A DNA stretch of 64,000 bases from Thauera humireducens (lineage in GTDB: Bacteria > Pseudomonadota > Gammaproteobacteria > Burkholderiales > Rhodocyclaceae): the NCBI RefSeq assembly GCF_001051995.2, contig NZ_CP014646.1, positions 1,302,001 through 1,366,000 on the forward strand. The letters run 5' to 3'. Of the stretch, positions 8,735 through 19,340 are shown piece after piece. The stretch's first letter is position 1; each line of letters starts with the position of its first letter. Under the pieces are notes generated by a model, which saw only the letters and a program-made list of their open reading frames with translations, was not told the DNA's origin and searched no databases. A program made the translations under genes and the position numbers.

Positions 8735-9814
8735 ATGCCACATCTTCAACTCATCGACATCGATCTCGCCTTCGGCGCGCATCGGATCGTCCGCGCCCTC
8801 TCCTTCGGCCTCGAAAATGGCCGGATCGGTTGCCTGCTCGGCCCTTCGGGCTGCGGCAAGACCACCGTGCTGCGCTGTATCGCCGGCTTCGAGCGCATCG
8901 CGGCGGGCGAAATCCGGCTCGGTGGTCAGGTCGTCAGCGATGCAAGCACCCACCTTCCGCCCGAACGGCGCCGCATCGGCATGGTTTTCCAGGACTATGC
9001 GCTGTTCCCGCACCTGACCGTGGCCGACAACATCGCCTTCGGCCTGCGTGGCGAGAGTGCCGGCGTGCGCCAGGCACGCGTTGGCGAACTGCTGAGCCTC
9101 GTCGGCCTGTCCTCGCAGGGCAAGAAGTATCCGCACGAGATGTCCGGCGGGCAGCAGCAGCGCGTGGCGCTTGCGCGCGCGCTGGCGCCACGCCCGAGCC
9201 TGCTGCTGCTCGACGAGCCCTTCTCCAACCTCGATGTCGACCTGCGCGAACGCCTGTCTTACGAGGTGCGCGACATCATCAAGGCCACCGACACGACCGC
9301 CATCCTCGTGACCCACGACCAGCACGAAGCCTTCGCGGTCGCGGACGAGATCGGCATCATGCACGAGGGCCGCATCCAGCAATGGGACACGCCCTACAAC
9401 CTGTATCACGAACCGACCAACCGCTTCGTCGCCGACTTCATCGGGCAGGGGGTGTTCATCGAAGGCCACATGCTGGACGAGCGCCGGGTGCAGATCGAGC
9501 TTGGCGTGCTCGACGGCGCCGGGCCCCTGTTCTGCGGTGAGGGCGGCAAGAGCTGCCGGCTCGACCGCGCGGTGGACGTGCTGCTGCGTCCCGACGACAT
9601 CGTGCACGACGACCGCAGCCCGCTGAAGGCCGAGGTTTTGCACAAGGCCTTCCGCGGCGCCGACATCCTGTACACCCTGCGCCTGGCGAGCGGCGCGCGC
9701 GTGCTGTCACTGGTCCCGAGCCACCACAACCATGCGATCGGCGAACGCATCGGCATCCGGCTCGATGTCGACCACGTGATCACCTTCCAGGACGAGCCGG
9801 CTGCGGCCGCCTGA
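8735..9814 (+). CDS. fbpC: Ferric iron ABC transporter, ATP-binding protein
   Basis: A 359-residue cytosolic ATPase. Walker A is GPSGCGKT (residues 36-43), the signature motif is MSGGQQQRVALARALA, Walker B is LLLLDEPFSNLD, and the switch His is in ILVTHDQHEAF. The C-terminal regulatory extension of about 110 residues is the TOBE-type domain of the FbpC/Fe3+ family. The ATG at 8735 fits the family N-terminus (MPHLQLIDIDLAFG); an in-frame start 51 bases upstream would add an unlikely tail. It powers FbpB. The 127-bp region before it is AT-rich near 8663-8685, but I see no convincing Fur site. Confidence 0.92.
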   Translation: MPHLQLIDIDLAFGAHRIVRALSFGLENGRIGCLLGPSGCGKTTVLRCIAGFERIAAGEIRLGGQVVSDASTHLPPERRRIGMVFQDYALFPHLTVADNIAFGLRGESAGVRQARVGELLSLVGLSSQGKKYPHEMSGGQQQRVALARALAPRPSLLLLDEPFSNLDVDLRERLSYEVRDIIKATDTTAILVTHDQHEAFAVADEIGIMHEGRIQQWDTPYNLYHEPTNRFVADFIGQGVFIEGHMLDERRVQIELGVLDGAGPLFCGEGGKSCRLDRAVDVLLRPDDIVHDDRSPLKAEVLHKAFRGADILYTLRLASGARVLSLVPSHHNHAIGERIGIRLDVDHVITFQDEPAAAA

Positions 9815-9821
9815 TGCGCCC

Positions 9822-10532
9822 TTGATTCCGTGGCTTGAAGGAGGCGCCCCGGGTTTCCCTCCGGTCAGCGCCGCACTCGACGACCCGAACGGCCTGCTCG
9901 CGGCCGGCGGCGCCCTGAGCCCCGAATGGCTGCTCGAGGCCTACCGCCACGGCATCTTCCCGTGGTTCAACGCTGGCGAACCCATCCTGTGGTGGAGCCC
10001 GAACCCCCGCCTGGTCCTGATTCCCGACGCGATCCGCATCAGCCACTCGCTGCGCAAGACCTTGCGCCGCGGCCGCTTCGAGGTGCGTTTCGACACCGCC
10101 TTCGCCGAGGTCATCGAAGCCTGTGCAGCGCCCCGCGAGCCCGGACTGGGCACGTGGATCACCGCCGAGATGCGCCGCGCCTATTGCCGCATGCACGAAC
10201 TGGGCGTCGCCCACAGTGTCGAAAGCTGGCGTGATGGGAAGCTGGTTGGCGGCCTGTACGGCATGGCGCTGGGTCGCGTTTTCTTCGGCGAGTCGATGTT
10301 CTCGCGCGAGTCCGACGCCTCCAAGGTTGCGCTGGCGCATCTCGCCCGTTTCCTCGGCGCCCGCGGCTATGTCATGATCGACTGCCAGATGACCACCGCA
10401 CACCTTCAGTCGATGGGCGCGCGCGAAATGCCCCGCAGCGACTTCTGCGCGGCACTTGCGATCCACACGCCTGACGGCGGCTCGCCCGGAAAATGGCCGG
10501 CGGACGCCGCAAGGGACATCAACTGGTGCTGA
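9822..10532 (+). CDS. aat: Leucyl/phenylalanyl-tRNA--protein transferase
   Basis: A 236-residue cytosolic enzyme that adds Leu or Phe from charged tRNA to proteins with N-terminal Arg or Lys, making substrates for ClpS/ClpAP in the N-end-rule pathway. The conserved start [29 protein letters not shown] and [20 protein letters not shown] are all present. The start codon is TTG at 9822, eight bases after the fbpC stop; it is supported by the conserved IPWL start, though no ribosome binding site is visible, and translation may be coupled to fbpC. The next gene, bpt, acts in the same pathway and starts 28 bases downstream. Confidence 0.94.
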   Translation: MIPWLEGGAPGFPPVSAALDDPNGLLAAGGALSPEWLLEAYRHGIFPWFNAGEPILWWSPNPRLVLIPDAIRISHSLRKTLRRGRFEVRFDTAFAEVIEACAAPREPGLGTWITAEMRRAYCRMHELGVAHSVESWRDGKLVGGLYGMALGRVFFGESMFSRESDASKVALAHLARFLGARGYVMIDCQMTTAHLQSMGAREMPRSDFCAALAIHTPDGGSPGKWPADAARDINWC

Positions 10533-10560
10533 CAGGAAGCATGGTCGCAGGCAGGAGACA

Positions 10561-11298
10561 ATGCAGAAGGACTACCCCTACGCCCTGATCCAGTTCTATG
10601 CGACTGCGCCCTACGCGTGCTCGTACCTCGCCGGACGCAGCGCGCGCTCGCAGGTCGCGACCCCGGGGCACCTCATCGATACCCAGGTCTACGGCGAACT
10701 GGTGCGTCGCGGTTTCCGCCGCAGCGGCGTATTCACCTACCGCCCTTATTGCGACACCTGCAACGCCTGCGTGCCCGTCCGCATCCCGGTGCAACAGTTC
10801 CACCCCGACCGCAGCCAGCGGCGCGCCTGGAAGCGACACGCAACGCTGCACACGGTTGAGCGCCCGCTGGCCTTCATCGAGGAGCACTACCGCCTGTACC
10901 AGCGCTACCAGGGTGCGCGCCATTCGGGCGGCGGCATGGATCTCGACAACCGCGAGCAATACACCCATTTCCTGCTGCAGAGCCATGTCGACACACGCCT
11001 GATCGAATTCCGCGACGAAAACGCGCTGCGCATGGTCAGCGTCATCGACCGGCTGGAAGACGGCCTGTCCAGCGTCTACACCTTCTACGACCCCGACCTG
11101 CCGGGCAGCGCCTTCGGCACCTACGGCATCCTGTGGCAGGTCGAGACCTGTCGCCGGCTCGGGCTGCCCTACGTGTATCTGGGCTACTGGATCGAAGAAA
11201 GTCCCAAGATGGCCTACAAGGCGCGCTTCCACCCGCTCGAGGCCCTGCAGGACGGACGCTGGCAACCGCTGCAGCACACCGCGCCCGGCATCGCCTGA
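10561..11298 (+). CDS. bpt: Aspartate/glutamate leucyltransferase (arginyltransferase family)
   Basis: A 245-residue Bpt enzyme that transfers Leu from tRNA to proteins with N-terminal Asp or Glu. The Cys-containing N-terminal motif [16 protein letters not shown], the [14 protein letters not shown] segment and the C-terminal GNAT-like part ([20 protein letters not shown]) match the family. The ATG at 10561 has AGGAGA just upstream; an in-frame start at 10456 inside aat would add 35 basic residues and is rejected. The aat-bpt pairing is common in proteobacteria and covers both classes of secondary N-terminal degradation signals. Confidence 0.95.
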   Translation: MQKDYPYALIQFYATAPYACSYLAGRSARSQVATPGHLIDTQVYGELVRRGFRRSGVFTYRPYCDTCNACVPVRIPVQQFHPDRSQRRAWKRHATLHTVERPLAFIEEHYRLYQRYQGARHSGGGMDLDNREQYTHFLLQSHVDTRLIEFRDENALRMVSVIDRLEDGLSSVYTFYDPDLPGSAFGTYGILWQVETCRRLGLPYVYLGYWIEESPKMAYKARFHPLEALQDGRWQPLQHTAPGIA

Positions 11299-11325
11299 CG
11301 CGAGCCGAATCGCTACAATCGCGCG

Positions 11326-12351
11326 ATGCTCTACGACATCGCCCGGCCCCTGCTGTTTTCGCTCGACGCGGAAACCGCCCACGAATTCGCCATCCACTCG
11401 CTGAAGATCGCCGGCCGCATGCTGCCCGCCGGCACGCCCGAGCCCGCCGAGCCGGTCGAGGTGATGGGACTGCGCTTCCCCAACCGCATCGGCCTGGCCG
11501 CCGGCCTCGACAAGAACGGCGAAGCCATCGACGGCCTCGCCCGCATGGGCTTCGGCTTCATCGAGATCGGCACCATCACGCCCCGCCCGCAGCCGGGCAA
11601 CCCGCGCCCCCGCATGTTCCGCCTGCCCGAGGTGAGCGGCATCATCAACCGCATGGGCTTCAACAACCACGGCGTCGACGCGCTGGTTGCCAACGTCAAG
11701 GCTGCCCGGTTCAACGGTGTCCTCGGCATCAACATCGGCAAGAACTTCGACACGCCGATCGAGAAGGCTGCCGACGACTACCTCGCCTGCCTCGACAAGG
11801 TCTATGCGCTGGCGAGCTACGTGACGGTCAACATCTCCTCGCCCAACACCAAGAACCTGCGCCAGCTGCAGGGCGAATCCGAACTCGACGACCTGCTCGG
11901 CCGCCTCAAGGTCGCACAGACGCGCCTGGCCGACACCCACGGCCGCTACGTGCCGCTGACGCTGAAGATCGCGCCCGATCTCGACGAGGCGCAAGTCATC
12001 AACATCGCAGACGCACTGCGCCGCCACCGCATCGATGGCGTCATCGCCACCAACACCACGATCGCGCGCGACAAGGTACAAGGCATCCGCAACGGCGACC
12101 AGCAGGGCGGCCTGTCCGGCGCGCCGGTGTTCGAGGCCTCGACGGCCGTCGTCCGCCAGCTGAGCAAGGCGCTCGCCGGCGAGCTGCCGATCATCGCCGC
12201 CGGCGGCGTGCTCGACGGTCGCGGCGCCTGTGCCAAGCTCGACGCCGGTGCCGCGCTGGTCCAGGTGTACAGCGGGCTGATCTACCGCGGACCTTGCCTG
12301 GTGCGCGAATGCGTGCGCGCCACACGCAACTGGTCGCCGTCGGCCCATTGA
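11326..12351 (+). CDS. pyrD: Dihydroorotate dehydrogenase (quinone), class 2
   Basis: A 341-residue flavoprotein for the fourth step of pyrimidine synthesis, oxidising dihydroorotate with quinone at the inner membrane. The class 2 N-terminal helices that tether it to the membrane (about residues 1-40), the FMN-binding stretch [28 protein letters not shown] with the catalytic serine loop, TTIAR and IAAGGVLDG are visible. The length equals the E. coli type. It follows bpt by 27 bases and may share its transcript. The last residues, after [12 protein letters not shown], read [16 protein letters not shown], a normal family tail. Confidence 0.96.
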   Translation: MLYDIARPLLFSLDAETAHEFAIHSLKIAGRMLPAGTPEPAEPVEVMGLRFPNRIGLAAGLDKNGEAIDGLARMGFGFIEIGTITPRPQPGNPRPRMFRLPEVSGIINRMGFNNHGVDALVANVKAARFNGVLGINIGKNFDTPIEKAADDYLACLDKVYALASYVTVNISSPNTKNLRQLQGESELDDLLGRLKVAQTRLADTHGRYVPLTLKIAPDLDEAQVINIADALRRHRIDGVIATNTTIARDKVQGIRNGDQQGGLSGAPVFEASTAVVRQLSKALAGELPIIAAGGVLDGRGACAKLDAGAALVQVYSGLIYRGPCLVRECVRATRNWSPSAH

Positions 12352-12432
12352 GGAAAACACGGTGCGGCGGCGCCGCGCCGAATGGTTAGAATCCCCGAGT
12401 CCTTCCCCTTCACCTGTTCCCGGAGACCCAGC

Positions 12433-13521
12433 ATGACGCAACGTCGCCAGTTCATCCTGTCCAGTGCAGCCCTCGCGGTCGCGGCCAGCCTGCCCCTGTC
12501 CGCCTTCGCCCAGGAACCGGCCAAGCTCGGTTTCGTCTATGTCAGCCCGATCGGCGACGCCGGCTGGACCTTCCAGCACGACGAAGGCCGCAAGGAGATG
12601 GAGAAGGCCCTCGGCAACAAGGTGCAGAGCCGCTACGTCGAGAGCGTGGCCGAAGGTGCCGACGCCGAGCGCGTGATCCGCGAGTTCGCCGCCAGCGGCA
12701 GCAAGATCGTCTTCGCCACCAGCTTCGGCTACATGAACTACGTCGAGCGCGTGGCCAAGCAGTTCCCCAACGTCACCTTCCTGCACGCCACCGGCTACAA
12801 GTCGGGCAAGAACTTCGCCAACTACAACGCGCGCTTCTACGAAGGCCGCTACATCAACGGTGTCATCGCGGGCAAGATGACCAAGTCGAACGTGCTGGGC
12901 TATGTCGGCGCCTTCCCGATCCCCGAGGTCCTGCAAGGCATCAACGCCTTCACGATGGGCGCGCGCAGCGTCAATCCCAACGTCGAGGTCCGCGTGATCT
13001 GGGCCAACAGCTGGTACGACCCGGGCAAGGAGCGCGAGGCGGCAATGACGCTGATCTCGCAGGGCGCGGACATGCTGACCCACCATACCGATTCCACCGC
13101 CACCGTTCAGGCCGCCGAGGAGAAAGGCGCTTACGCCTTCGCCTACCACTCCGACATGTCGAAGTACGGCCCCAAGGCCCAGCTCACGGGCACCACCCAC
13201 CACTGGGGCGAGTTCTACACCAAGACCGTCAATGACGTGCTGGCCGGCACCTGGAAGCCCGAACGCGTGTGGGGCGGCTTCAAGGACGGCATGATCCGCC
13301 TCGCACCGCTCAATCCGGCCATTCCGGCCGACGTCCAGGCCATGGCCAAGGACCTGGAAGGACGCATGAAGGCCGGCAGTTTCCACCCCTTCACCGGTCC
13401 GGTGGTCGACCAGGCCGGCAAGGAGCGCCTCGCCAAGGGTGCAGTGATGGACGACGAATCGCTCGGCAAGATGGACTATTTCGTGCAGGGCGTGTCCTCC
13501 CGTCTGCCGACGGCAAAGTAA
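12433..13521 (+). CDS. BMP-family ABC transporter substrate-binding protein (orphan)
   Basis: A 362-residue periplasmic binding protein of the basic-membrane-protein (BMP/PnrA-like) family, which binds nucleosides or related purines. The N-terminus TQRRQFILSSAALAVAASL resembles a twin-arginine signal ending at AFAQE. Family motifs include FVYVSPIGDAGWTFQHDEGR, SFGYMNYVERVAKQFPNV, and ARFYEGRYINGVIAGKM. The ATG at 12433 has GGAGA eight bases upstream. No permease or ATPase gene is next to it, so the transport partner lies elsewhere or the protein acts as a sensor subunit. A strong hairpin follows the stop. Confidence 0.88.
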   Translation: MTQRRQFILSSAALAVAASLPLSAFAQEPAKLGFVYVSPIGDAGWTFQHDEGRKEMEKALGNKVQSRYVESVAEGADAERVIREFAASGSKIVFATSFGYMNYVERVAKQFPNVTFLHATGYKSGKNFANYNARFYEGRYINGVIAGKMTKSNVLGYVGAFPIPEVLQGINAFTMGARSVNPNVEVRVIWANSWYDPGKEREAAMTLISQGADMLTHHTDSTATVQAAEEKGAYAFAYHSDMSKYGPKAQLTGTTHHWGEFYTKTVNDVLAGTWKPERVWGGFKDGMIRLAPLNPAIPADVQAMAKDLEGRMKAGSFHPFTGPVVDQAGKERLAKGAVMDDESLGKMDYFVQGVSSRLPTAK

Positions 13522-13533
13522 TCCGCTCTTCCG

Positions 13534-13579
13534 AAAGCACGAAGCCCGCGCTCTGCAAGGAGCGTGGGCTTCGTGCTTT
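13534..13579 (+). terminator. Long hairpin after the BMP gene
   Basis: AAAGCACGAAGCCCGCGCTC (13534-13553) pairs with GAGCGTGGGCTTCGTGCTTT (13560-13579) over 20 bp with one G-T pair and a 6-base loop. It sits 12 bases after the stop. The stem starts with AAA and ends with TTT, so it can stop transcription in both directions; the amidase gene converges on it. Confidence 0.8.
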
Positions 13580-13742
13580 CGTCGATCTCATGTCCTGCAC
13601 GCGTTCTCCCCCATCGCGACGATTGCCAGGTTCACCTCCGTGAGCGACTTCGCGAACTGGCCGACCGGCGCATGGCGTCAGTATTTGCCCTGCGACACCA
13701 TCTCGAAGCAGGTGCTGATCTCCTTGAAATAACTCGGCAGCG

Positions 13743-14501
13743 TCAGGGCCGGGCATCGGCCTCGGCCTCGCCGTCGGCCGGCAAGCCATTGCGCAGACAC
13801 GCCGCCAGGCCGGTCGCGATGCCGTCGGCCATCAGGCGGATGCGTGCTTCGTCACGCAGCAGCAGCTCTTCGTCGCGGTTCTTGATGATCCCGGCCTCGA
13901 ACAGCACCGCCGGCATCCGCGCATGGCGCAGCACCGCAAGGCCATCGTAGTAGTGCACTGCATGTTGGGTATCGGCGTAGGCACGCCTGCGGCCATTCTT
14001 GTGCGTGGGAACGAAACCCATGCGCTGCAGGCGGGCACCGATGATGCGCGCGCACAGGATGCTGCGTGCGGTGTCGGGATTGTCGCGTGAGACGAAGAGG
14101 GAGTGGCCGGCGAAATCGTCGTTGTAGTTCAGCGCCTGCCCCTCCCACTCCCAGGGGCGCAGTTCGTGCTCGCTGACCGAGTCGTGATGCACGGAGATCA
14201 GGAAGTCGGTGCCTGACGCGGCCTGCGGACGTGCCTGCAGGCTGGCGATCAAGCCATCCTCGTTGATCAGCCGCACCGGAAAGCCGCGATCTTCCAGTGC
14301 CCGCGCCAGAGTCCGTGCCAGATCCAGGTTGAACGCAAACTCGCTGCGTCCGCGCGCACTCGTCGCCCCCGGCGCGGCCAGCGTGTGGCCGACGTCCACC
14401 GCAAGCGCCGCTGCACCGGGAGACGATGCGACACAAAGTCCCGCGGCCGCCGCCACGCCAAGCCGTCGTCGCACCTCCCGCCACCATTTCGTCATTGCCA
14501 T
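13743..14501 (-). CDS. N-acetylmuramoyl-L-alanine amidase (Amidase_3 family)
   Basis: A 252-residue exported zinc amidase that would cut the bond between MurNAc and the peptide stem. The AmiC-type ligands are visible: His in LAVDVGHTLAAPGATS, Glu in EFAFNLDLA, His in LISVHHDSVSEHE and catalytic Glu in VLFEAGIIKN. A signal segment follows the start (RLGVAAAAGLCVASSPGAAA). ATG at 14501 is preceded by GGGGAGA; an ATG two codons later is equally possible, and a longer frame from 14564 is less likely. It is transcribed away from norC, so their shared region holds the Dnr-type box at 14586. Confidence 0.88.
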   Translation of the reverse strand: MAMTKWWREVRRRLGVAAAAGLCVASSPGAAALAVDVGHTLAAPGATSARGRSEFAFNLDLARTLARALEDRGFPVRLINEDGLIASLQARPQAASGTDFLISVHHDSVSEHELRPWEWEGQALNYNDDFAGHSLFVSRDNPDTARSILCARIIGARLQRMGFVPTHKNGRRRAYADTQHAVHYYDGLAVLRHARMPAVLFEAGIIKNRDEELLLRDEARIRLMADGIATGLAACLRNGLPADGEAEADARP

Positions 14502-14585
14502 CCGTCGTCTCCCCGGGCTCGCCTGCGCAGGGCTTTTGCCCCTGTAACCACGTGTCTGCGGCATCTCGCAGGCGCCCGATCAATC

Positions 14586-14599
14586 TTGATGCAAATCAT
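14586..14599. promoter_or_regulatory. FNR/Dnr-type box before norCB
   Basis: TTGATGCAAATCAT matches TTGAT-N4-ATCAA at nine of ten defined positions. It lies 130 bases upstream of norC and 85 bases upstream of the divergent amidase. The Dnr-like protein encoded at 24482-25252 carries the recognition residues expected for this site. Confidence 0.75.
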
Positions 14600-14728
14600 G
14601 GAGGGGGCTGCCCCCCCTCCCTACCATGCGCTCACCACCGGCATTGCCGTGGGATGTTGGACCTCTCGGTAGTACCCCTGACCACTGACACCAATCCTGA
14701 AAACGAGACCAATGATGAGGAGTGCGCG

Positions 14729-15154
14729 ATGAGCGGCATTTTCACCAAATCAATGGCGCGGAACATCTTCTACGGGGGAACGGTTTTCTTCTTCCTCCTG
14801 TTCCTTGCGCTGACCTTCGACACCGAACGCGAACTGCCATCGCGGGACAACTCGGCCAACATCACCCCCCAGGTCGCGGCCGGCAAGCACATCTGGGAGA
14901 CCCGCAACTGTCTGGGCTGCCACACCCTGCTGGGTGAAGGCGCCTACTTCGCCCCGGAACTCGGCAACGTCTACACCCGCCGCGGACCGGAATTCATCAA
15001 GGCGTGGATGCAGAGCCAGCCTACCGGTGCGCCGGGCCGTCGCCAGATGCCCAATTTCCACCTGAACGACCAGGAACTCGACGATCTCGTCGCCTTCCTG
15101 AAGTACGTGTCCGAGATCAACACGGCCAACTGGCCGCCGAACATCGAAGGCTAA
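14729..15154 (+). CDS. norC: Nitric oxide reductase, cytochrome c subunit
   Basis: A 141-residue membrane-anchored c-type cytochrome. One N-terminal helix (about residues 12-30, IFYGGTVFFFLLFLALTF) anchors it; heme c binds at CLGCH (Cys61, Cys64, His65), with the likely axial Met in GRRQMPNFHL. It passes electrons from periplasmic donors to NorB. The ATG has GAGGAG seven bases upstream; a longer in-frame reading from 14426 is rejected. norB starts 37 bases after the stop, so the pair is an operon, with a Dnr-type box 130 bases upstream. Confidence 0.97.
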   Translation: MSGIFTKSMARNIFYGGTVFFFLLFLALTFDTERELPSRDNSANITPQVAAGKHIWETRNCLGCHTLLGEGAYFAPELGNVYTRRGPEFIKAWMQSQPTGAPGRRQMPNFHLNDQELDDLVAFLKYVSEINTANWPPNIEG

Positions 15155-16570
<1,416 letters not shown>

Positions 16571-16622
16571 CGACAACCGGTGTCTCTCCGCAGTAACTCC
16601 TGGGCGACCGGGGGAAGGGGTT

Positions 16623-16648
16623 GGGGCGGCTTAGGCCGCCCCTTTTTT
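16623..16648 (+). terminator. Rho-independent terminator of norCB
   Basis: GGGGCGGC, loop TTAG, GCCGCCCC and then TTTTTT form a classic terminator 52 bases after the norB stop. It isolates norCB from the Epd-like gene. Confidence 0.92.
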
Positions 16649-16747
16649 CGTCCCCAGCGAGCGAGCCTTTTTGTGCCGCTCACGCTGGATCGCGGGAACG
16701 AGCCGTTAGAATCCGGTTTCCCTGCCCGCAACGCCCCGGAAACCCAC

Positions 16748-17818
16748 GTGTCCCGCCCGAGCCAGCCCGCCCTGCCCCGCCCCCACCGCATTGCGATCAA
16801 CGGCTACGGCCGTATCGGCCGCTGCTATCTGCGCGCCCTGCACGAAGCCGGACTCGCCGGGCAGTTCCAGGTCGTCGCCATCAATGAGCCGGCAGACCTC
16901 GCCAGCATCGCCTACCTGACCCGTTTCGACTCGACACACGGTCGCTTCCCCGGCGAGGTGACGACGGCCGACGGCAGGCTGGTCATCAACGGCCATTCGA
17001 TCGAGGTGAGCCACGCCACGACGCCCGAGGCGGTCAACTGGTCGGCCCACGAGATCGACCTCGTCGTCGAATGCTCCGGCCAGTACAGCAGCCGCAGCGC
17101 GCTCGAGCGCTTTCTCGACGCCGGCTGCCCGCGCCTGCTGCTGTCGCACCCGGGGAACAGTGCCGAGGATGTCGACGCGACGATCGTGTACGGGATCAAC
17201 GAGTCCGGTCTGGACGCCGGCGCCCGCCTCGTGTCGAATGCCTCCTGCACCACCAATGCCGTGATCCCGGTGCTCGCGCTGCTGCATCGCGAAATCGGCC
17301 TCGAGAACGCACTGCTCACCACGCTGCATTCGGTCATGAACGACCAGCCGCTGATCGACGGCTACCACCATGCCGACCTGCGCCGCACGCGTTCGGCCAT
17401 GCAATCGATCATTCCGGTGTCGACGGGCCTCGCGCGCGGCGTCGAACGCCTGCTGCCGGAGCTCGCCGGCAGGGTGCAGGCCAAGGCCATCCGCGTGCCC
17501 ACGCACAACGTCTCGGCCATCGACATGGTGCTGCAGCTGGCCGACGACGCCGATGCCCCGCGCATCAACGCGCTGCTGCGCGCCGCCAGCGAGGGCGCCT
17601 ATCGCGGGCTCATCGCCTGGTCAGACGACCCGCATGCCTCCATCGACTTCAATCATGACCCGCACTCGGCCATCGTCGACGGCGGGCAAACGCGCATGAT
17701 CGGGCCGCGGCTCGTCAATCTGATGGTCTGGTTCGACAACGAATGGGGCTTCGCCAACCGCATGACAGACGTTACGCGATACTGGCTCGGCGCCCTGCTG
17801 CCGGCCGACCGCCGCTGA
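16748..17818 (+). CDS. Erythrose-4-phosphate/glyceraldehyde-3-phosphate dehydrogenase family, Epd-like
   Basis: A 356-residue NAD-dependent aldehyde dehydrogenase. The Rossmann motif is INGYGRIGRC (residues 17-26) and the catalytic Cys is in SNASCTTNAVIP. Several positions look more like Epd than GAPDH: INEPADLASIAYL after the second strand, SVMNDQ in place of the GAPDH TNDQ context, and LRRTRSAMQSIIPVSTG. Epd makes erythronate 4-phosphate for pyridoxal phosphate synthesis; assignment between Epd and a divergent GAPDH is uncertain, and no tkt, pgk or pdx genes are nearby. The start is GTG at 16748, chosen because a longer frame from 16580 would run through the norCB terminator. Confidence 0.82.
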   Translation: MSRPSQPALPRPHRIAINGYGRIGRCYLRALHEAGLAGQFQVVAINEPADLASIAYLTRFDSTHGRFPGEVTTADGRLVINGHSIEVSHATTPEAVNWSAHEIDLVVECSGQYSSRSALERFLDAGCPRLLLSHPGNSAEDVDATIVYGINESGLDAGARLVSNASCTTNAVIPVLALLHREIGLENALLTTLHSVMNDQPLIDGYHHADLRRTRSAMQSIIPVSTGLARGVERLLPELAGRVQAKAIRVPTHNVSAIDMVLQLADDADAPRINALLRAASEGAYRGLIAWSDDPHASIDFNHDPHSAIVDGGQTRMIGPRLVNLMVWFDNEWGFANRMTDVTRYWLGALLPADRR

Positions 17819-17852
17819 GACGGCACCGGGCTTGCCCCGAAAGCCGGGGCGC

Positions 17853-19151
17853 TCAGCGCGCCAGAACCTGCACCCGGTTGCGTCCCGCATTCTTCGCGGC
17901 ATACAGCGCCCTGTCTGCCGCATTGAGCAAGGTGCCGATGTCGTCGTCATCCGACACCATCGCGCTGACGCCAATTGACACGGTGAAGCGGACAGGACGC
18001 CCGCTCTCCTCGGGCACCGACGCATCGGCAGCCACAAGGCGCAGGCGCTCGGCCACTTCCGCCGCGGCTTCGAGATCGGTCTCGGGCAGCAGGATGGCAA
18101 ACTCCTCGCCACCGAGCCGCCCGAACACGTCGGGCGTCCTCAAGGCAGCGTGGCACCCCTTGCAGAGTGCCCTGAGCACGGCATCGCCGACCCGATGGCC
18201 GTGTCGGTCATTGATGCGCTTGAACCGGTCGACGTCGAGCATCAGGATCGACAGATCGCTGTCATAGCGCTTGGCTCGCTCGATCTCGGCCGTTGCCAGC
18301 GCCATGAAATGCCGGCGGTTGAACACGCCGGTCAGGTAATCCGTCCGCGCCTGGTGCGCGATCTCTTCCTCCATCAGCTTGCGCTCGGTCACGTCGGCAT
18401 GGGTGCCGCACATCCGGACCGGCCGGCCCGCCTCGTCGCGCTGCATGACGCTGGCCTGGTCCAGGATCCAGCGGTACGAGCCGTCCTTGTGCTGCATCCG
18501 GTACTCGAGCTTGTGGGTCGGCGCACGCCCCTCGAGCACCTCAATGATCGAGGCCCACGCACGCTCGCGGTCGTCCGGATGGACGAAGTCGGACCACTGC
18601 ATCGTCGTATGTTCGATTTCCTCATACGTGTAGCCGAGCATCGTCGCCCAGCGCGCATTGCGCTTCACCTCGCCGCTACGGATGTTCCAGTCCCACAGGC
18701 CGAGATCCGCGCCCTCGAGGACAAGGCGCAACTGCTCGGCGCGCTCCTTGAGCACGGCCTCCGTGTGCTTGAGTTGCGACACATCGTGGAAACTGATGAC
18801 GACTTTCTCGAGGGCGCCATCCGCATCGAAGACGGGGAAAGCGCTGACCATGGCCCACGTCACATCCTCATGCCCCGGCCGCACGACCCCCAGTACCTGT
18901 TCCGCCAGCGGAAGGCGGCTGGAAATCACACGATTGACGGGGTACTCGTCGGGTGTCAGCCAGCGGTCATCCTCCTGCTTCAAGGACCAGCCGGGCATCA
19001 GATCCTGCGCGCCGAGCATGTCGCCCTTCGAGACCCCCAGCAGTTCGCACGCACGCGCGTTCAGGAAGATCACGCTTGCATCGGGTGCGTGCACGACGAT
19101 GCCCACGTGCAGCTTCTGCAACAGCTCGACATCCTGCACACCCTGCACCAT
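17853..19151 (-). CDS. Diguanylate cyclase, PAS-PAS-GGDEF, soluble
   Basis: A 432-residue protein without membrane helices. Two PAS domains (about 10-125 and 135-260; the second has a PAC-type end MCGTHADVTERKLMEEEIAH) lead into a GGDEF domain with active site GGEEF. RTPD-VFGRL-GGEEF gives an RxxD inhibitory site five residues upstream. ATG at 19151 has AGGGAGG seven bases before it; a longer frame to 19235 lacks support. It makes c-di-GMP from GTP. It sits between norCB and norEFQD, divergent from norE, so it shares the intergenic region that holds a Dnr-type box. Confidence 0.9.
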   Translation of the reverse strand: MVQGVQDVELLQKLHVGIVVHAPDASVIFLNARACELLGVSKGDMLGAQDLMPGWSLKQEDDRWLTPDEYPVNRVISSRLPLAEQVLGVVRPGHEDVTWAMVSAFPVFDADGALEKVVISFHDVSQLKHTEAVLKERAEQLRLVLEGADLGLWDWNIRSGEVKRNARWATMLGYTYEEIEHTTMQWSDFVHPDDRERAWASIIEVLEGRAPTHKLEYRMQHKDGSYRWILDQASVMQRDEAGRPVRMCGTHADVTERKLMEEEIAHQARTDYLTGVFNRRHFMALATAEIERAKRYDSDLSILMLDVDRFKRINDRHGHRVGDAVLRALCKGCHAALRTPDVFGRLGGEEFAILLPETDLEAAAEVAERLRLVAADASVPEESGRPVRFTVSIGVSAMVSDDDDIGTLLNAADRALYAAKNAGRNRVQVLAR

Positions 19152-19291
19152 CGCAACCTCCCTGCCGATGCGGGATTCTTGTCTTGTTGACGAAACGATA
19201 GCGCCGGCCCCAACCGACCGCAATACAGGCGCCAAGCCCGAATCCCCAATCCGAAGAAAATCGGCAGGCCAAGCATCGCGCGCCGCCTTGG

Positions 19292-19305
19292 TTAACCACG
19301 ATCAA
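19292..19305. promoter_or_regulatory. FNR/Dnr-type box before norE
   Basis: TTAACCACGATCAA has one perfect half-site (ATCAA) and one degenerate half (TTAAC). It lies 35 bases before the norE ATG and 140 bases before the divergent cyclase. The same variant TTAAC-N4-ATCAA is found before nirS, which supports it. Confidence 0.6.
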
Positions 19306-19340
19306 TTTTATTTCCCGCGGCACTGCCTAGACTGCGGCGC

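Noticed and set aside
10519..13386. A minus-strand open frame of about 950 codons over bpt, pyrD and the BMP gene
   Set aside because: It lies antisense to three clearly identified genes and has no recognisable motif.
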